From NCBI GenBank assembly GCA_945881965.1, contig CAMCVS010000001.1:477402-541401 (forward strand): a stretch of 64,000 nt of DNA. Reading direction: 5' to 3'. Made by a program: the position numbers and the translations under genes. This stretch comes from Paracoccus haematequi (GTDB lineage: Bacteria; Pseudomonadota; Alphaproteobacteria; Rhodobacterales; Rhodobacteraceae). The stretch's first letter is position 1, and every line of letters starts with the position of its first letter. Of this stretch, positions 16,340-25,169 are shown piece after piece. The notes beneath the pieces were generated by a model. The model was not told the DNA's origin, did not search any database, and was given only the letters and a program-made list of their open reading frames with translations.

Positions 16340-17323
16340 ATGGGACTTTTGATCGACGGCATATGGCAGGACCAGTGGTATGACACCGCCAGCACGGGTG
16401 GCGAATTTCGTCGCACCACCACCGCCTTCCGCAACTGGATCACGCCCGATGGCGCGCCGGGGCCAACCGGCAAAGGCGGGTTCAGAGCCGAAGCGGGGCG
16501 CTATCACCTCTATGTCTCGCAGGCCTGCCCTTGGGCGCATCGCACGATGATCTTTCGTGCGCTGAAGGGGTTGGCGGGGCTGATCGACGTGTCCGTGGTG
16601 CATCCCGACATGGGCGGCGATGGCTGGACCTTTGGGACGGATTTTGCGGGCACTACCGGGGATCGCCAATTCGGCCTGCCGTTCCTGCGCGACATCTATC
16701 TGCGCGCGGACCCGCAGATCACGGGCCGCGTCACCGTGCCGGTGCTGTGGGACAGCGCCACCGCGACCATCGTGTCGAACGAAAGTTCGGAAATCATCCG
16801 CATGTTCAACGCGGCCTTTGACGGGATCACCGGCAACCGGCTTGATTTCTGGCCTGCGGACCTGCGCGCGGACATGGAGCCGGTGAATGCGCGCATCTAT
16901 GACACGGTCAACAACGGCGTCTATATGGCCGGGTTTGCCACCACGCAGCGCGCCTATGACGCGGCCATCGGCCCGTTGTTCGATACGCTGGATTGGCTGG
17001 AGGCGCGGCTGACCGCGCAGCCCTGGCTGATGGGCGACCGGGTAACCGAGGCCGATTGGCGGCTGTTCACCACGCTAATCCGGTTCGACCATGTCTATCA
17101 CGGGCATTTCAAATGCAACCGGCGGCGGATCGTGGATTACCCGGCGCTATGGTCGCATACCCGCGCGCTGTATAATTGGCCGGGTGTGGCCGAGACGGTG
17201 CATTTCGACCATATCCGGCGGCATTACCACTGGTCACACGACACGATAAACCCCCATCGCATCCTGCCGGTCGGGCCTGATCTGGACCTGTCGCCGCCGG
17301 ACGACCGCCCGCTTCCGGTTTAG
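16340..17323 (+). CDS. Glutathionyl-hydroquinone reductase (xi-class GST)
   Basis: This 327-residue protein has the xi-class active site CPWA at 63-66 (SQACPWAHRTM), followed by GWTFG, RVTVPVLWD, NESSEIIRMFN and the C-terminal all-helical GST domain ending with HYHWSHDTINPHRILPVGPD. Such enzymes reduce glutathionyl-hydroquinones using C63. The start at 16340 follows AAGGAG. It converges with the receiver gene, with a 4-bp overlap of stops. Possible operator repeats lie upstream. Confidence 0.92.
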   Translation: MGLLIDGIWQDQWYDTASTGGEFRRTTTAFRNWITPDGAPGPTGKGGFRAEAGRYHLYVSQACPWAHRTMIFRALKGLAGLIDVSVVHPDMGGDGWTFGTDFAGTTGDRQFGLPFLRDIYLRADPQITGRVTVPVLWDSATATIVSNESSEIIRMFNAAFDGITGNRLDFWPADLRADMEPVNARIYDTVNNGVYMAGFATTQRAYDAAIGPLFDTLDWLEARLTAQPWLMGDRVTEADWRLFTTLIRFDHVYHGHFKCNRRRIVDYPALWSHTRALYNWPGVAETVHFDHIRRHYHWSHDTINPHRILPVGPDLDLSPPDDRPLPV

Positions 17324-17685
17324 TGCCGCGCGTAATGTGCGACCATCGCGGCAAGGTCTTCGGGCGCGGTGCCGGTGGGCAGGAACGCCCGCGCATTGGG
17401 CACATGGGCAAAGATCGACCCGTCCGAGAAAAAGCTGGACGAGGTGACAAAGACGATCCGCGCGGCGGGCTGGCGATAGGCGGCAAGGTCAGCAATCGCC
17501 AGCGCAGAGCCTTCTTCCAGCACCAGATCCATCACGATGACATCAATCATGTGATCATTCAGAACCGCAACAGCATCGGATTGCCCCTGCGCGCAGGTCA
17601 CATGCAGCCCCAGCCGTTCCAGATGGTTGCGCCACAGCATGCAAAGGCCGACGGCAGGTGCGACAATCAGAACTTTTGTACCCAT
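17320..17685 (-). CDS. Degenerate receiver-domain protein
   Basis: A 121-residue single-domain protein with the receiver fold. It keeps the phospho-acceptor position D53 (DVIVMDLVLEEGS) and T81 (IVFVTSSSFF). The acidic pair that binds Mg is replaced by APAVG (9-13), and the conserved lysine is absent (RAFLPTGTAPEDL). Phosphorylation is therefore doubtful and it may be a pseudo-receiver. The start at 17685 (MGTKVLIVAP) fits the domain. An upstream in-frame ATG near 17730 would add about 15 residues. No kinase lies nearby. Confidence 0.75.
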   Translation of the reverse strand: MGTKVLIVAPAVGLCMLWRNHLERLGLHVTCAQGQSDAVAVLNDHMIDVIVMDLVLEEGSALAIADLAAYRQPAARIVFVTSSSFFSDGSIFAHVPNARAFLPTGTAPEDLAAMVAHYARH

Positions 17686-17844
17686 AAATGTCAGGCGTTT
17701 GACCGCCCCGACTCCATCAATCGTTAACATTTCTTGCACGCGAACATAGACGCGCTTTGGCGTCTGCCAAGTCTGTTTCTGCTGTAGGGCTTGAAGCAGC
17801 TGTGGAAAACCGCTTGATACCGGCGGGACTGTGCGGGGGATGAC

Positions 17845-18774
17845 ATGGTACGCGACCACGGCGGCGGGATTGATGCGGCAGCAATGCGGTTCGGCGGCGT
17901 ACGGGCGGATTGGCTTGACCTGTCCACCGGGATCAACCCGCTGCCCTATCCCGTCCGGCTGACCCAGTCTGATGCCTGGACCGCCCTGCCCGACCGCGCC
18001 GCGACGGACCGGCTGATCGCGGCGGCGCGGGTGTTCTGGGGTGTGCCGGACGGGGCCGTGGTGGTGCCCGCGCCCGGTGCCTCGGCGTTGATCGCGCGGG
18101 TGCCGTTGTTGATGGCGGGCGCGCGGGCCTATATCTCCGGCCCGACCTATAACGAACATGCCGCCGCCTTTGCCAGCGTGACCGGGCAGACGGATTTCAC
18201 CGACCACACCGCCCCGGTGCATGTGCATGTGCATCCGAACAACCCCGATGGGAGGCTGTTTCAGGCGGCGCTGACGGCCCAATTGACCGTGATCGACGAA
18301 AGTTTCTGCGACGTGATGCCAGCGGCGTCGCGGGTCGCAGAGGCCGCCCGCCCCGGTGTGGTGATCCTGAAAAGTTTCGGCAAATTCTGGGGCTTGGCAG
18401 GGATGCGGTTGGGTTTTGCGATCTGCGCGCCCGATCTGGCGCAACGGCTAACCGATGCGCTGGGGCCATGGCCGGTATCGGGTCCGGCGCTGGACATCGG
18501 GGCGCAGGCGCTGGCGGACCCGGATTGGGCCACAGCCACGCGCGCGCGGCTGACACGGGATGCGGCGCGGCTGGATGCGCTGATGGCCCCGCATGGCGCG
18601 CTGGTGGGCGGCACCACGCTGTTCCGGCTTTATCGCGTGGCGGAGGCAGGCGCGTTTCAGGATCGTCTGGCGCGGCATCGGGTCTGGTCGCGGGTGTTTC
18701 CCTATGCGACTGACTGGGTCCGGCTGGGTCTGCCGCATCCCGACCGCTGGGCACAGCTGGAGGCGGCGCTGTGA
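17845..18774 (+). CDS. cobC: Threonine-phosphate decarboxylase / CobC
   Basis: A PLP enzyme of the aminotransferase fold that makes (R)-1-amino-2-propanol phosphate for the cobalamin nucleotide loop. The 309-residue protein has [39 protein letters not shown] and the PLP-lysine motif [16 protein letters not shown] (K180). The start at 17845 follows GGGGGA. It overlaps cobD by GTGA. The 159-bp upstream region shows no cobalamin riboswitch core that I can recognise. Confidence 0.92.
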   Translation: MVRDHGGGIDAAAMRFGGVRADWLDLSTGINPLPYPVRLTQSDAWTALPDRAATDRLIAAARVFWGVPDGAVVVPAPGASALIARVPLLMAGARAYISGPTYNEHAAAFASVTGQTDFTDHTAPVHVHVHPNNPDGRLFQAALTAQLTVIDESFCDVMPAASRVAEAARPGVVILKSFGKFWGLAGMRLGFAICAPDLAQRLTDALGPWPVSGPALDIGAQALADPDWATATRARLTRDAARLDALMAPHGALVGGTTLFRLYRVAEAGAFQDRLARHRVWSRVFPYATDWVRLGLPHPDRWAQLEAAL

Positions 18775-19670
18775 TCCTGACGCTGGCATTGATCCTTGAC
18801 GCGATATTCGGAGAGCCGAAATGGCTGTGGGACCGCGCGCCGCATCCGGCGGTGCTGATGGGGCGCGCGGTGGCGTGGCTGGAGGCGCGGCTGAACCACG
18901 GCGCGGCGCGGCGGATCAAGGGCGCGGCGGCGCAGGCGGTGCTGGTCTGCGGCGCGGGGCTGTTGGGCTGGGCCATCACGGGTTTGGGGCCGGTGGCCGA
19001 GGTGATCGCAGCGGCGATCCTGTTGGCGCAGCGCAGCCTGTCGGACCATGTTCAGGCGGTGGCAACCGGCCTGCGCGCAGGTTTGCCGCAGGGGCGCGCG
19101 GCGGTGGCGATGATCGTGTCCCGCGATACTGCCGACATGGACGCCCCTGCCGTGGCCCGCGCCGCCATCGAAAGCGCCGCTGAAAACCTGTCGGATGGTG
19201 TGATCGCGCCTGCGTTCTGGTTCCTGATCGGCGGCTTGCCCGGCCTGATGATCTACAAGATCACCAACACCGCCGACAGCATGGTCGGATACCGCACACC
19301 GCGCCATGCCGCCTATGGCTGGGCGGCGGCGCGGCTGGATGACGTGCTGAACCTGATCCCCGCACGGCTGACCTGTCTGGCCATCGTGGCGCTTTACGGG
19401 CTATGGCCCGCGGCGCGCGATATCCTGGCCGAGGCGCGGCGGCACAAATCCCCCAATGCCGGCTGGCCCGAGGCCGCGATGGCCCGCGCGTTGGACGTGG
19501 CCTTGGCGGGACCGCGCCGCTATCACGGCCAATTGCAGGATTTCCCCTTTGTCCATCCCTTGGGGCGGCGCACGGCGGGTGTGCCCGATATTGACGCGGC
19601 CATCCGGGTGCTGTGGCAGGTCTGGGCGGTGCTGTTGGTGGTGGCGGCAGGGATTTCCGGGCTGACCTGA
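18771..19670 (+). CDS. cobD: Adenosylcobinamide-phosphate synthase
   Basis: A membrane enzyme (CobD/CbiB) that attaches the aminopropanol arm to adenosylcobyric acid. The 299-residue protein shows [47 protein letters not shown] and [13 protein letters not shown], all hallmark stretches, and several membrane helices. Its GTG start overlaps the cobC stop (GTGA), so the pair is co-translated. The two enzymes act in sequence in the aerobic cobalamin pathway; other cob genes lie outside the window. Confidence 0.95.
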   Translation: MILTLALILDAIFGEPKWLWDRAPHPAVLMGRAVAWLEARLNHGAARRIKGAAAQAVLVCGAGLLGWAITGLGPVAEVIAAAILLAQRSLSDHVQAVATGLRAGLPQGRAAVAMIVSRDTADMDAPAVARAAIESAAENLSDGVIAPAFWFLIGGLPGLMIYKITNTADSMVGYRTPRHAAYGWAAARLDDVLNLIPARLTCLAIVALYGLWPAARDILAEARRHKSPNAGWPEAAMARALDVALAGPRRYHGQLQDFPFVHPLGRRTAGVPDIDAAIRVLWQVWAVLLVVAAGISGLT

Positions 19671-19717
19671 TCCGCCGCGCCTGCTAGGCTTTGCGAACAT
19701 CTGATGACGGAGAAACG

Positions 19718-20881
19718 ATGCGCACCCCGATCCTGATCGCCGCCCTGCTGGCCCTGTCCACCCCCGCACAGGCCGCTTGCGGCGGCGATTTCGCTGCGTT
19801 TCTGGGCGGGATCAAGGCCGAGGCGGTCGGCAAAGGCCATGCGGCGGCAGATGTGGACCGGTTTCTGGCGCGGGCGAAACGCGACCCGGCGGTGATCGCC
19901 GCGGACCGCAAACAGGGCGTTTATCAGTTGGATTTTACCAGCTTTTCCAAGCGGCTGGTGTCGTTGAAACGCATACAGGACGGGCAAATCCGGTCGCGCC
20001 GCCATGATGCCATCTTCAAGGCCGCCGAACAGCATTACGGCATCCCGCGCGGGGTGCTGTTGGCATTCTGGGCGTTCGAAACGGACTACGGCAATTTCCA
20101 AGGCGATTTCAACACGCTGAACGCGCTGTTGACGCTGTCGCATGATTGCCGCCGCCCCGACCTGTTCCGCCCACAGATATTTGCCGCGCTGACGCTGTTC
20201 GAACAGGGCGATTTTGATCCCGTCCGCACCACCGGGGCTTGGGCGGGCGAGGTCGGCATGGTCCAGATGTTGCCCGCCGATATTCTGGAAAATGGCGTCG
20301 ATGGCAACGGCGACGGCCATGTCACGCTGAAAACCTCGCCTGCGGATGCGCTGTTGTCGGGGGCCAACATGCTGCGCAGTCTGGGCTGGAAGGCCGGTCA
20401 ACCGTGGTTGCAAGAGGTGACGGTGCCCGCGACGATGGACTGGTCGCTGTCGGGCGTGGGCAAACCACGCGCGGCGGCGGAATGGGCGCGGCTGGGGGTG
20501 CGGCCGCGCGCAGGACAGTTGGCGCCTTTGCCAGCCAGCCTGATCCTGCCGCAGGGCCACAAGGGCCCGGCCTTTCTAGCCTATCCGAACTTTGATGTGT
20601 TCTTTGAATGGAACCAAAGCTTTACCTATGTGCTGACGGCGGCTGAATTTGCCAACCGCCTGTCGGGCGCACCGGAATTTCGCGCCACTACGCCAGAGGC
20701 CGGCCTGTCCGGCGACCGGATGAAGGCCCTGCAACAACGGCTGGCGCAGCGCGGCCATGAAGTAGGCCTGATCGACGGTATTCTGGGCGCAGGCACCCGC
20801 GTAGCGGTGCAAAAGGAACAGCAGCGGCTAGGTCTGCCCGCCGATGGCTGGCCCACGGCGGCGCTGTTGGACCGGCTGTAG
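19718..20881 (+). CDS. Lytic murein transglycosylase (MltB-like) with peptidoglycan-binding domain
   Basis: A 387-residue periplasmic enzyme with a signal peptide (MRTPILIAALLALSTPAQA, cleavage near 19-20). The SLT_2 catalytic region has E121 in AFWAFETDYGNFQG and the GEVGMVQMLPADI stretch. A C-terminal peptidoglycan_binding_1 domain begins near residue 335 (MKALQQRLAQRGH, DGILGAGTRVAVQKEQ). It lacks a lipobox, unlike E. coli MltB. The start at 19718 follows ACGGAGAAACG. A bidirectional terminator follows. Confidence 0.92.
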   Translation: MRTPILIAALLALSTPAQAACGGDFAAFLGGIKAEAVGKGHAAADVDRFLARAKRDPAVIAADRKQGVYQLDFTSFSKRLVSLKRIQDGQIRSRRHDAIFKAAEQHYGIPRGVLLAFWAFETDYGNFQGDFNTLNALLTLSHDCRRPDLFRPQIFAALTLFEQGDFDPVRTTGAWAGEVGMVQMLPADILENGVDGNGDGHVTLKTSPADALLSGANMLRSLGWKAGQPWLQEVTVPATMDWSLSGVGKPRAAAEWARLGVRPRAGQLAPLPASLILPQGHKGPAFLAYPNFDVFFEWNQSFTYVLTAAEFANRLSGAPEFRATTPEAGLSGDRMKALQQRLAQRGHEVGLIDGILGAGTRVAVQKEQQRLGLPADGWPTAALLDRL

Positions 20882-20923
20882 GGTGCTTTACTTTTTGGCA
20901 GGGAATTGGCAGTATTTTACCCA

Positions 20924-20937
20924 CGATAGGAGCGTTC
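20924..20937. repeat. Partial duplicate of small-gene start (copy 1 of 2)
   Basis: CGATAGGAGCGTTC recurs as CGATAGGAACGTTC at 21073-21086. On the minus strand the similarity extends to GTGAGG(T/A)C(A/G)CTG with a 4-base gap. It looks like a decayed duplicate of the 5' end of the tiny gene at 21003-21101. Confidence 0.5.
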
Positions 20938-20960
20938 AGTGACCTCACTGAAAAAAACGT

Positions 20961-20995
20961 GGCCAGGCAGGGGTGCGACTCTGCCTGGCCTTTTT
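20961..20995. terminator. Bidirectional intrinsic terminator
   Basis: A perfect 10-bp stem, GGCCAGGCAG (20961-20970) with CTGCCTGGCC (20981-20990), has T5 on the plus side and, read the other way, ACG then T7 (A-run at 20951-20957). It can end both the transglycosylase transcript and the minus-strand smc/small-gene transcript. A second hairpin (TTCAGTGACCTCACTGAA, 20935-20952) lies just before it. Confidence 0.85.
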
Positions 20996-21002
20996 CACCA
21001 GA

Positions 21003-21101
21003 TCAAGACCCGATGAAAAGCCGGATGACAGCAATCACCAGCATTGCTGCCGCGATCACCACCATCCATCTTCGATAGGAACGTTCTTCCAGCGTCCTCA
21101 C
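21003..21101 (-). CDS. Possible tiny membrane protein, about 29-32 residues
   Basis: The minus strand reads a charged segment LEERSYRRWM and then one membrane helix (VVIAAAMLVIAVIRLFIGS), then TGA. AAAGGAG at 21102-21108 is a very strong ribosome-binding site. GTG at 21101 touches that site, whereas CTG at 21092 is at ideal spacing, so the true start is unclear (CTG would give 29 residues). The gene lies after smc on the same strand, before a strong terminator. The motif and site argue for a real gene. Confidence 0.45.
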   Translation of the reverse strand: MRTLEERSYRRWMVVIAAAMLVIAVIRLFIGS

Positions 21102-21180
21102 CTCCTTTCGCCGCGAGGTGTCGCGACGGGGTCAGAGGTAACGCGCAGGCGTTGAATAATGGTTTTACGATTTGGCAGGC

Positions 21181-24100
21181 TCACGCCACCAGCGCGGCCG
21201 CGCGTTTCAGATCGACGGACACCAACTGGCTGACGCCCTGTTCCTGCATCGTGACGCCAAACAGCCGGTCCATCCGCGCCATCGTCACCGCGTGATGCGT
21301 GATGACCAGAAACCGCGTGGCAGTGCGCCGCGTCATCTCGTCCAACAGGTCGCAGAACCGGGTCACGTTGGCGTCGTCCAGCGGGGCATCCACCTCGTCG
21401 AGCACACAGATCGGCGCGGGATTGGCCAGGAACACCGCAAAGATCAGCGCCAGCGCCGTCAGCGTCTGTTCGCCGCCCGACAACAGCGACAGCGTGGACA
21501 GTTTCTTGCCCGGCGGCTGGCACATGATTTCAAGACCCGCCTCCAGCGGATCGTCCGATTCGACCAAGACAAGGCTCGCCTCGCCGCCGCCGAACAGATG
21601 GGTGAACAGCAGCGCGAAACTGGCGTTCACGCCTTCAAACGCGGTCAGCAGGCGTTCGCGGCCCTCACGGTTCAGCCCGGCGATCCCGGCGCGCAGCGCG
21701 CGGATGGCGGCCTCGAGGTCGGATTTCTCGGATGCCAGCGTGTCACGTTCGGTGGCGACCGCGCGCGCGTCGTCTTCGGCGCGCAGGTTGACCGCGCCCA
21801 AAGCCTCGCGTTGGCGTTTCAGGCGGGTGATGTCGGCCTCGATCACATCAAGAGCCGGAATGGCGTCCGGGTCGCCGCCGATCTGGTCTAGCAGGCCCTG
21901 TGGCGTCAGATCAAGGTCTTCGGTGATGCGTTCCACGGCCAGCGTCGCGGCGATCTGGGCGGCATCGGCGCGGGCCTCGGACCGGGCGCGGGCCTCACGG
22001 GCATCAGAGGCGCTGCGCTCGGCATCGCGTTCGGCGGTCTGCGCCGCGCGTAACACGGCCTCGGTGGCGGATAGCGCATTGGCGGCGGCGGCCTTGCGCG
22101 CCTCGGCCTGCGCGATCTGTTCGCCCAAGGCGGCGCGTTTCGCGGCGATGTCGCGCGGCGCGGTGGTGGCGGATTGCAGCGCCAACGCAGTCTCGGCCTG
22201 CCGTTCGGTCAGCTCGGCGGCGCGGGCGCGCGCGGTGTCTAGACGGTGCCGCCAGCCCGACAGATCCTTGGTCACCTCTTGCGCGCGGCGGGTGCGCGCC
22301 TCGCCTTCGCGGCGCAATTCGTCCTGCACCGACCGCGCCGCCAGCATCGTCGCGCGCGCGGCCTCGACGGTATGGCGGGCATCCTCGACAGCGGCGCGCG
22401 CAGCGGCCAGATCATCGAGCGCGGCCAGCATCGCCTCGGCATCCGTCAGCCCGCGCTGCGCCGCCGCCGCATCATCCGCATGGCGGGTCACGGCCAACCC
22501 AAGGCTTTCCAGCCGCGCGCCCGCCAGATCGCGGTCGGCATCCGCGCGGCTGACGGCGCGGGCGGCCTCTGTTACCAGCCGGTCGGCCTCGCGGCGGGCA
22601 TTGCGGGCGGCCTGATCGGCCTGCGCCAATCGCGCCAGCCGCGCAGTGAGCGCCTCATGCGCGGCGCGCGCTCCCTCAACCCGCGCCGTGGCCCGTGCCA
22701 TCTGCTGTTTCAAGGCCTCCAGCCGGTTCAACTGTTCCAGCCGCAGCGCGGCGGCGGTCGGCGCGGCCTCGGCAGCGGCGCGGAACCCGTCCCATCGCCA
22801 CAGATCGCCTTCGACCGTCACCATCCGCTGGCCGGGGCGCAACAGCGGGTGCAGCCGCGCTGCATCCGCCCGCCCGATCAGGCCGATCTGCCCCATCCGC
22901 CGCCCCAGCACATCGGGCACCGAGACATGGCGCGACAGCGGCGTGACCCCATCGGGCAGCGGTTGCACCACATCATAATCCGGCAGTTCGGCCCATCCCG
23001 ACGCCGTGCCCGCCCCCACCTGCGGCGCGCGCAGATCATCGGCCAAGGCCGCGCCAAGCGCCTTTTCAAACCCCTGTTCGACTTGCAGCCGGTCGATGAT
23101 CTGCCCGCCTTCGGCGGTATCGCGTTGCAACAGACGCGCGAGCGCGCCTGCCTCGGCGCGGATCGCGTTCAATTCGCCCTCGGCCTCGGACCGTTCGGCG
23201 CGGGCCACCGCCTCGCGGCTTTGGGTGTCAACGCGGGCGGCCTCGGCCTCGGCCAGCGTCGCTTCGGCACTTTGCGCGGTGGCCTGCGCGCGTTCGGCGG
23301 TTTGTCGCGCGGTGGATTGCGCGGTTTCTGCCGTAGCCACCGCCGCCTGAGCCGCGTCAACAGCGGCGCGCGCGCGCTGCATCTCGACCTCTGACCGCGC
23401 CAGCGTCTTGCGGGTGTCATCCAGCAGCCGTTGCGCCGATTGATGCCGCGCGGACAGCCGCGCCATGTCTTCGGTCGCCTGCGATTGCGCCGCTTCGACC
23501 GTTTGCAGGTTTGCCGCCGCCGCGCGCGCGGCCTCTGTTGCTGCGGCCAGCCGTTCGGGATGACCCGCGCCCGCCTTGGCCAGTTCGCGCGCCTCCCAGT
23601 CCAGCCGCGCGATCATGTCATGGGCGTCGCGGTCAAGCGCGGTTTCGCGGTCGCGGTCCTGCGCGATCTGGGCGGCGCGCGCGGTCAGACGGGTGATTTC
23701 GGCCTGCGCCTGATCGGCCTCGCGCGTCAGCGCGTCGCGCTGCACCAACAGGCGTTGCAGGATCGCCGCCGCAATCACGTCTTCGTCGCGACGGGGCGGC
23801 AGCGCGTCCTCGGCCTGCGCGCGGGCGCGGGTCGCGGTGCGCGCCGCCAATTCGGCCTGCGCAGCAGCGCCCACCCGCGCGCGCAGATCATCAGCCGCAA
23901 CCGCCCGCGCCGCATCCGCCTCGCGCCAGCGGCGATAGAGCGCCATCCCCTCGGCCTGCCGCAATTCGGCGGCGATGATGCGATAACGCGCGGCCTGTTT
24001 CACCTGCCGGTCCAGCGCGGCGAGCTGTTGCGCCATCCCGTCCAGCACATCATCCACACGGGCGAGGTTCTGTTCGGTGCTGTTCAGCTTCAACTCGGCT

Positions 24101-24636
24101 TCGTGGCGGCGCTGATACAGGCCGGAAATGCCGGCCGCTTCTTCCAGAATCCGGCGGCGGCTTTTCGGGCGCGCGTTGATCAGTTCCGCAATCTGGCCTT
24201 GGCGGACCAAGGCGGGCGATTGCGCGCCGGTCGAGGCATCCGCAAACAGCATCTGCACATCGCGCGCGCGCACATCGCGGCCATTGACCTTATAGGCCGA
24301 CCCCAGATCGCGGGTGACGCGGCGGGTGATTTCCAGCAGATCCTGATCGTTGAACCCCGCCGGGGCCAGCCGGTCGCCATTGTCGATCACCAAGGCCACT
24401 TCGGCAAAATGCCGCGCCCCGCGCGTGGCGGCCCCGGCAAAGATCACATCCTCCATGCCGTCGCCGCGCATGGCGGTGGGGCGGTTTTCGCCCATGACCC
24501 AGCGCAGCGCCTCCAGCAGGTTGGATTTGCCGCAGCCGTTCGGGCCGACAACACCGGTCAGCCCGTCCTGAATGATCAGTTCGGTCGGATCGACAAAGCT
24601 TTTGAACCCCGACAGCCGGAGGCGCGAGAATTGCAT
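21181..24636 (-). CDS. smc: Chromosome segregation protein SMC
   Basis: A 1151-residue SMC ATPase that organises the chromosome. The N-terminal Walker A GPNGCGKSN is at 31-39, followed by ALRWVMGE. Two long Ala/Arg/Glu-rich coiled coils flank a hinge near 500-650. The C-terminal head has the signature LSGGEQTLTALALIFAVF and Walker B ICVLDEVDAPLDD. The start MQFSRLRLSGFKSF at 24636 is the family N-terminus; upstream in-frame residues are not conserved in look. The very GC-rich, Ala-heavy coiled coils explain the long antisense open frames opposite this gene. Confidence 0.97.
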   Translation of the reverse strand: MQFSRLRLSGFKSFVDPTELIIQDGLTGVVGPNGCGKSNLLEALRWVMGENRPTAMRGDGMEDVIFAGAATRGARHFAEVALVIDNGDRLAPAGFNDQDLLEITRRVTRDLGSAYKVNGRDVRARDVQMLFADASTGAQSPALVRQGQIAELINARPKSRRRILEEAAGISGLYQRRHEAELKLNSTEQNLARVDDVLDGMAQQLAALDRQVKQAARYRIIAAELRQAEGMALYRRWREADAARAVAADDLRARVGAAAQAELAARTATRARAQAEDALPPRRDEDVIAAAILQRLLVQRDALTREADQAQAEITRLTARAAQIAQDRDRETALDRDAHDMIARLDWEARELAKAGAGHPERLAAATEAARAAAANLQTVEAAQSQATEDMARLSARHQSAQRLLDDTRKTLARSEVEMQRARAAVDAAQAAVATAETAQSTARQTAERAQATAQSAEATLAEAEAARVDTQSREAVARAERSEAEGELNAIRAEAGALARLLQRDTAEGGQIIDRLQVEQGFEKALGAALADDLRAPQVGAGTASGWAELPDYDVVQPLPDGVTPLSRHVSVPDVLGRRMGQIGLIGRADAARLHPLLRPGQRMVTVEGDLWRWDGFRAAAEAAPTAAALRLEQLNRLEALKQQMARATARVEGARAAHEALTARLARLAQADQAARNARREADRLVTEAARAVSRADADRDLAGARLESLGLAVTRHADDAAAAQRGLTDAEAMLAALDDLAAARAAVEDARHTVEAARATMLAARSVQDELRREGEARTRRAQEVTKDLSGWRHRLDTARARAAELTERQAETALALQSATTAPRDIAAKRAALGEQIAQAEARKAAAANALSATEAVLRAAQTAERDAERSASDAREARARSEARADAAQIAATLAVERITEDLDLTPQGLLDQIGGDPDAIPALDVIEADITRLKRQREALGAVNLRAEDDARAVATERDTLASEKSDLEAAIRALRAGIAGLNREGRERLLTAFEGVNASFALLFTHLFGGGEASLVLVESDDPLEAGLEIMCQPPGKKLSTLSLLSGGEQTLTALALIFAVFLANPAPICVLDEVDAPLDDANVTRFCDLLDEMTRRTATRFLVITHHAVTMARMDRLFGVTMQEQGVSQLVSVDLKRAAALVA

Positions 24637-24753
24637 CTGATCGCCCCCCATGTTGTGCGTGTGGCGCGTATGTTGCCAAAACGGGCGGGGGCGCGTCAAT
24701 GCGGCGCTGCGGGATATAGCGGCTCCGCAGGGGTTATCCCCAAGATATTGCGG

Positions 24754-25032
24754 TCAGCACGCCAATCGCGCCACGATCACCGCCGCATCGCCCCGAATAT
24801 CGCGCACCTTGCACCCGGTCGCCTGCGCAATCGCGCGTTCGGCGCGATTGGCCACGGGATACAGCCGGGGGGCCCATTCGGTGTTGGTGCGCACCGCCTC
24901 GGCCAGATCATTGCGGCGGCGCACGACAAAGGTGGAACCGTCCACCGTCACCGTCACTGGTTCAATCCCGGAGAAATGCGGTGTCGGCCCGGAACATGCG
25001 GCAAGGAACAGAAGGGCGATCAGGCGTGTCAT
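24754..25032 (-). CDS. Small lipoprotein
   Basis: A 92-residue protein with a lipoprotein signal (MTRLIALLFLAAC, lipobox LAAC, lipidated Cys13). The mature part has VTVTVDGSTFVVRRRNDLAE and two more cysteines (C74 and the C-terminal C92). I do not recognise a family beyond conserved Rhodobacterales hypotheticals. It lies upstream of smc on the same strand with a 117-bp gap, and is divergent from the membrane-protein gene at 25170, whose operators occupy the shared region. Confidence 0.75.
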   Translation of the reverse strand: MTRLIALLFLAACSGPTPHFSGIEPVTVTVDGSTFVVRRRNDLAEAVRTNTEWAPRLYPVANRAERAIAQATGCKVRDIRGDAAVIVARLAC

Positions 25033-25112
25033 GCCCCAAGCCTGCGCCGCGCGTGGTTAACATCGGGTAAAGATGCGGGCTGCGCCACAGGCTGCCAAAA
25101 TTTTCGCTTCAC

Positions 25113-25153
25113 ATTCCAAATTTGGCATGCAATAAACATTCCATAACTGGAAT
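25113..25153. promoter_or_regulatory. Two tandem ATTCCA-N4-TGGMAT operators (SqrR/BigR-like)
   Basis: Site 1 is ATTCCAAATTTGGCAT (25113-25128) and site 2 is ATTCCATAACTGGAAT (25138-25153). Their centres are 25 bp apart, and site 2 ends 16 bp before the start codon. Site 2 fits ATTC-N8-GAAT exactly and site 1 differs at one base. That pattern is, from memory, the binding sequence reported for the sulfide-responsive repressor SqrR. Repression of the following gene is likely. Confidence 0.65.
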
Positions 25154-25169
25154 ATAAAGGAGTCACCTC

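Noticed and set aside
17686-17844. Cobalamin riboswitch before cobC
   Set aside because: No B12-box-like core was found in the 159-bp leader.
20924-20995. Small RNA upstream of the terminator at 20961
   Set aside because: Kept only as a note within a finding: the hairpin and terminator may simply end the transglycosylase mRNA, and the sigma-54-like site lacks two consensus bases.
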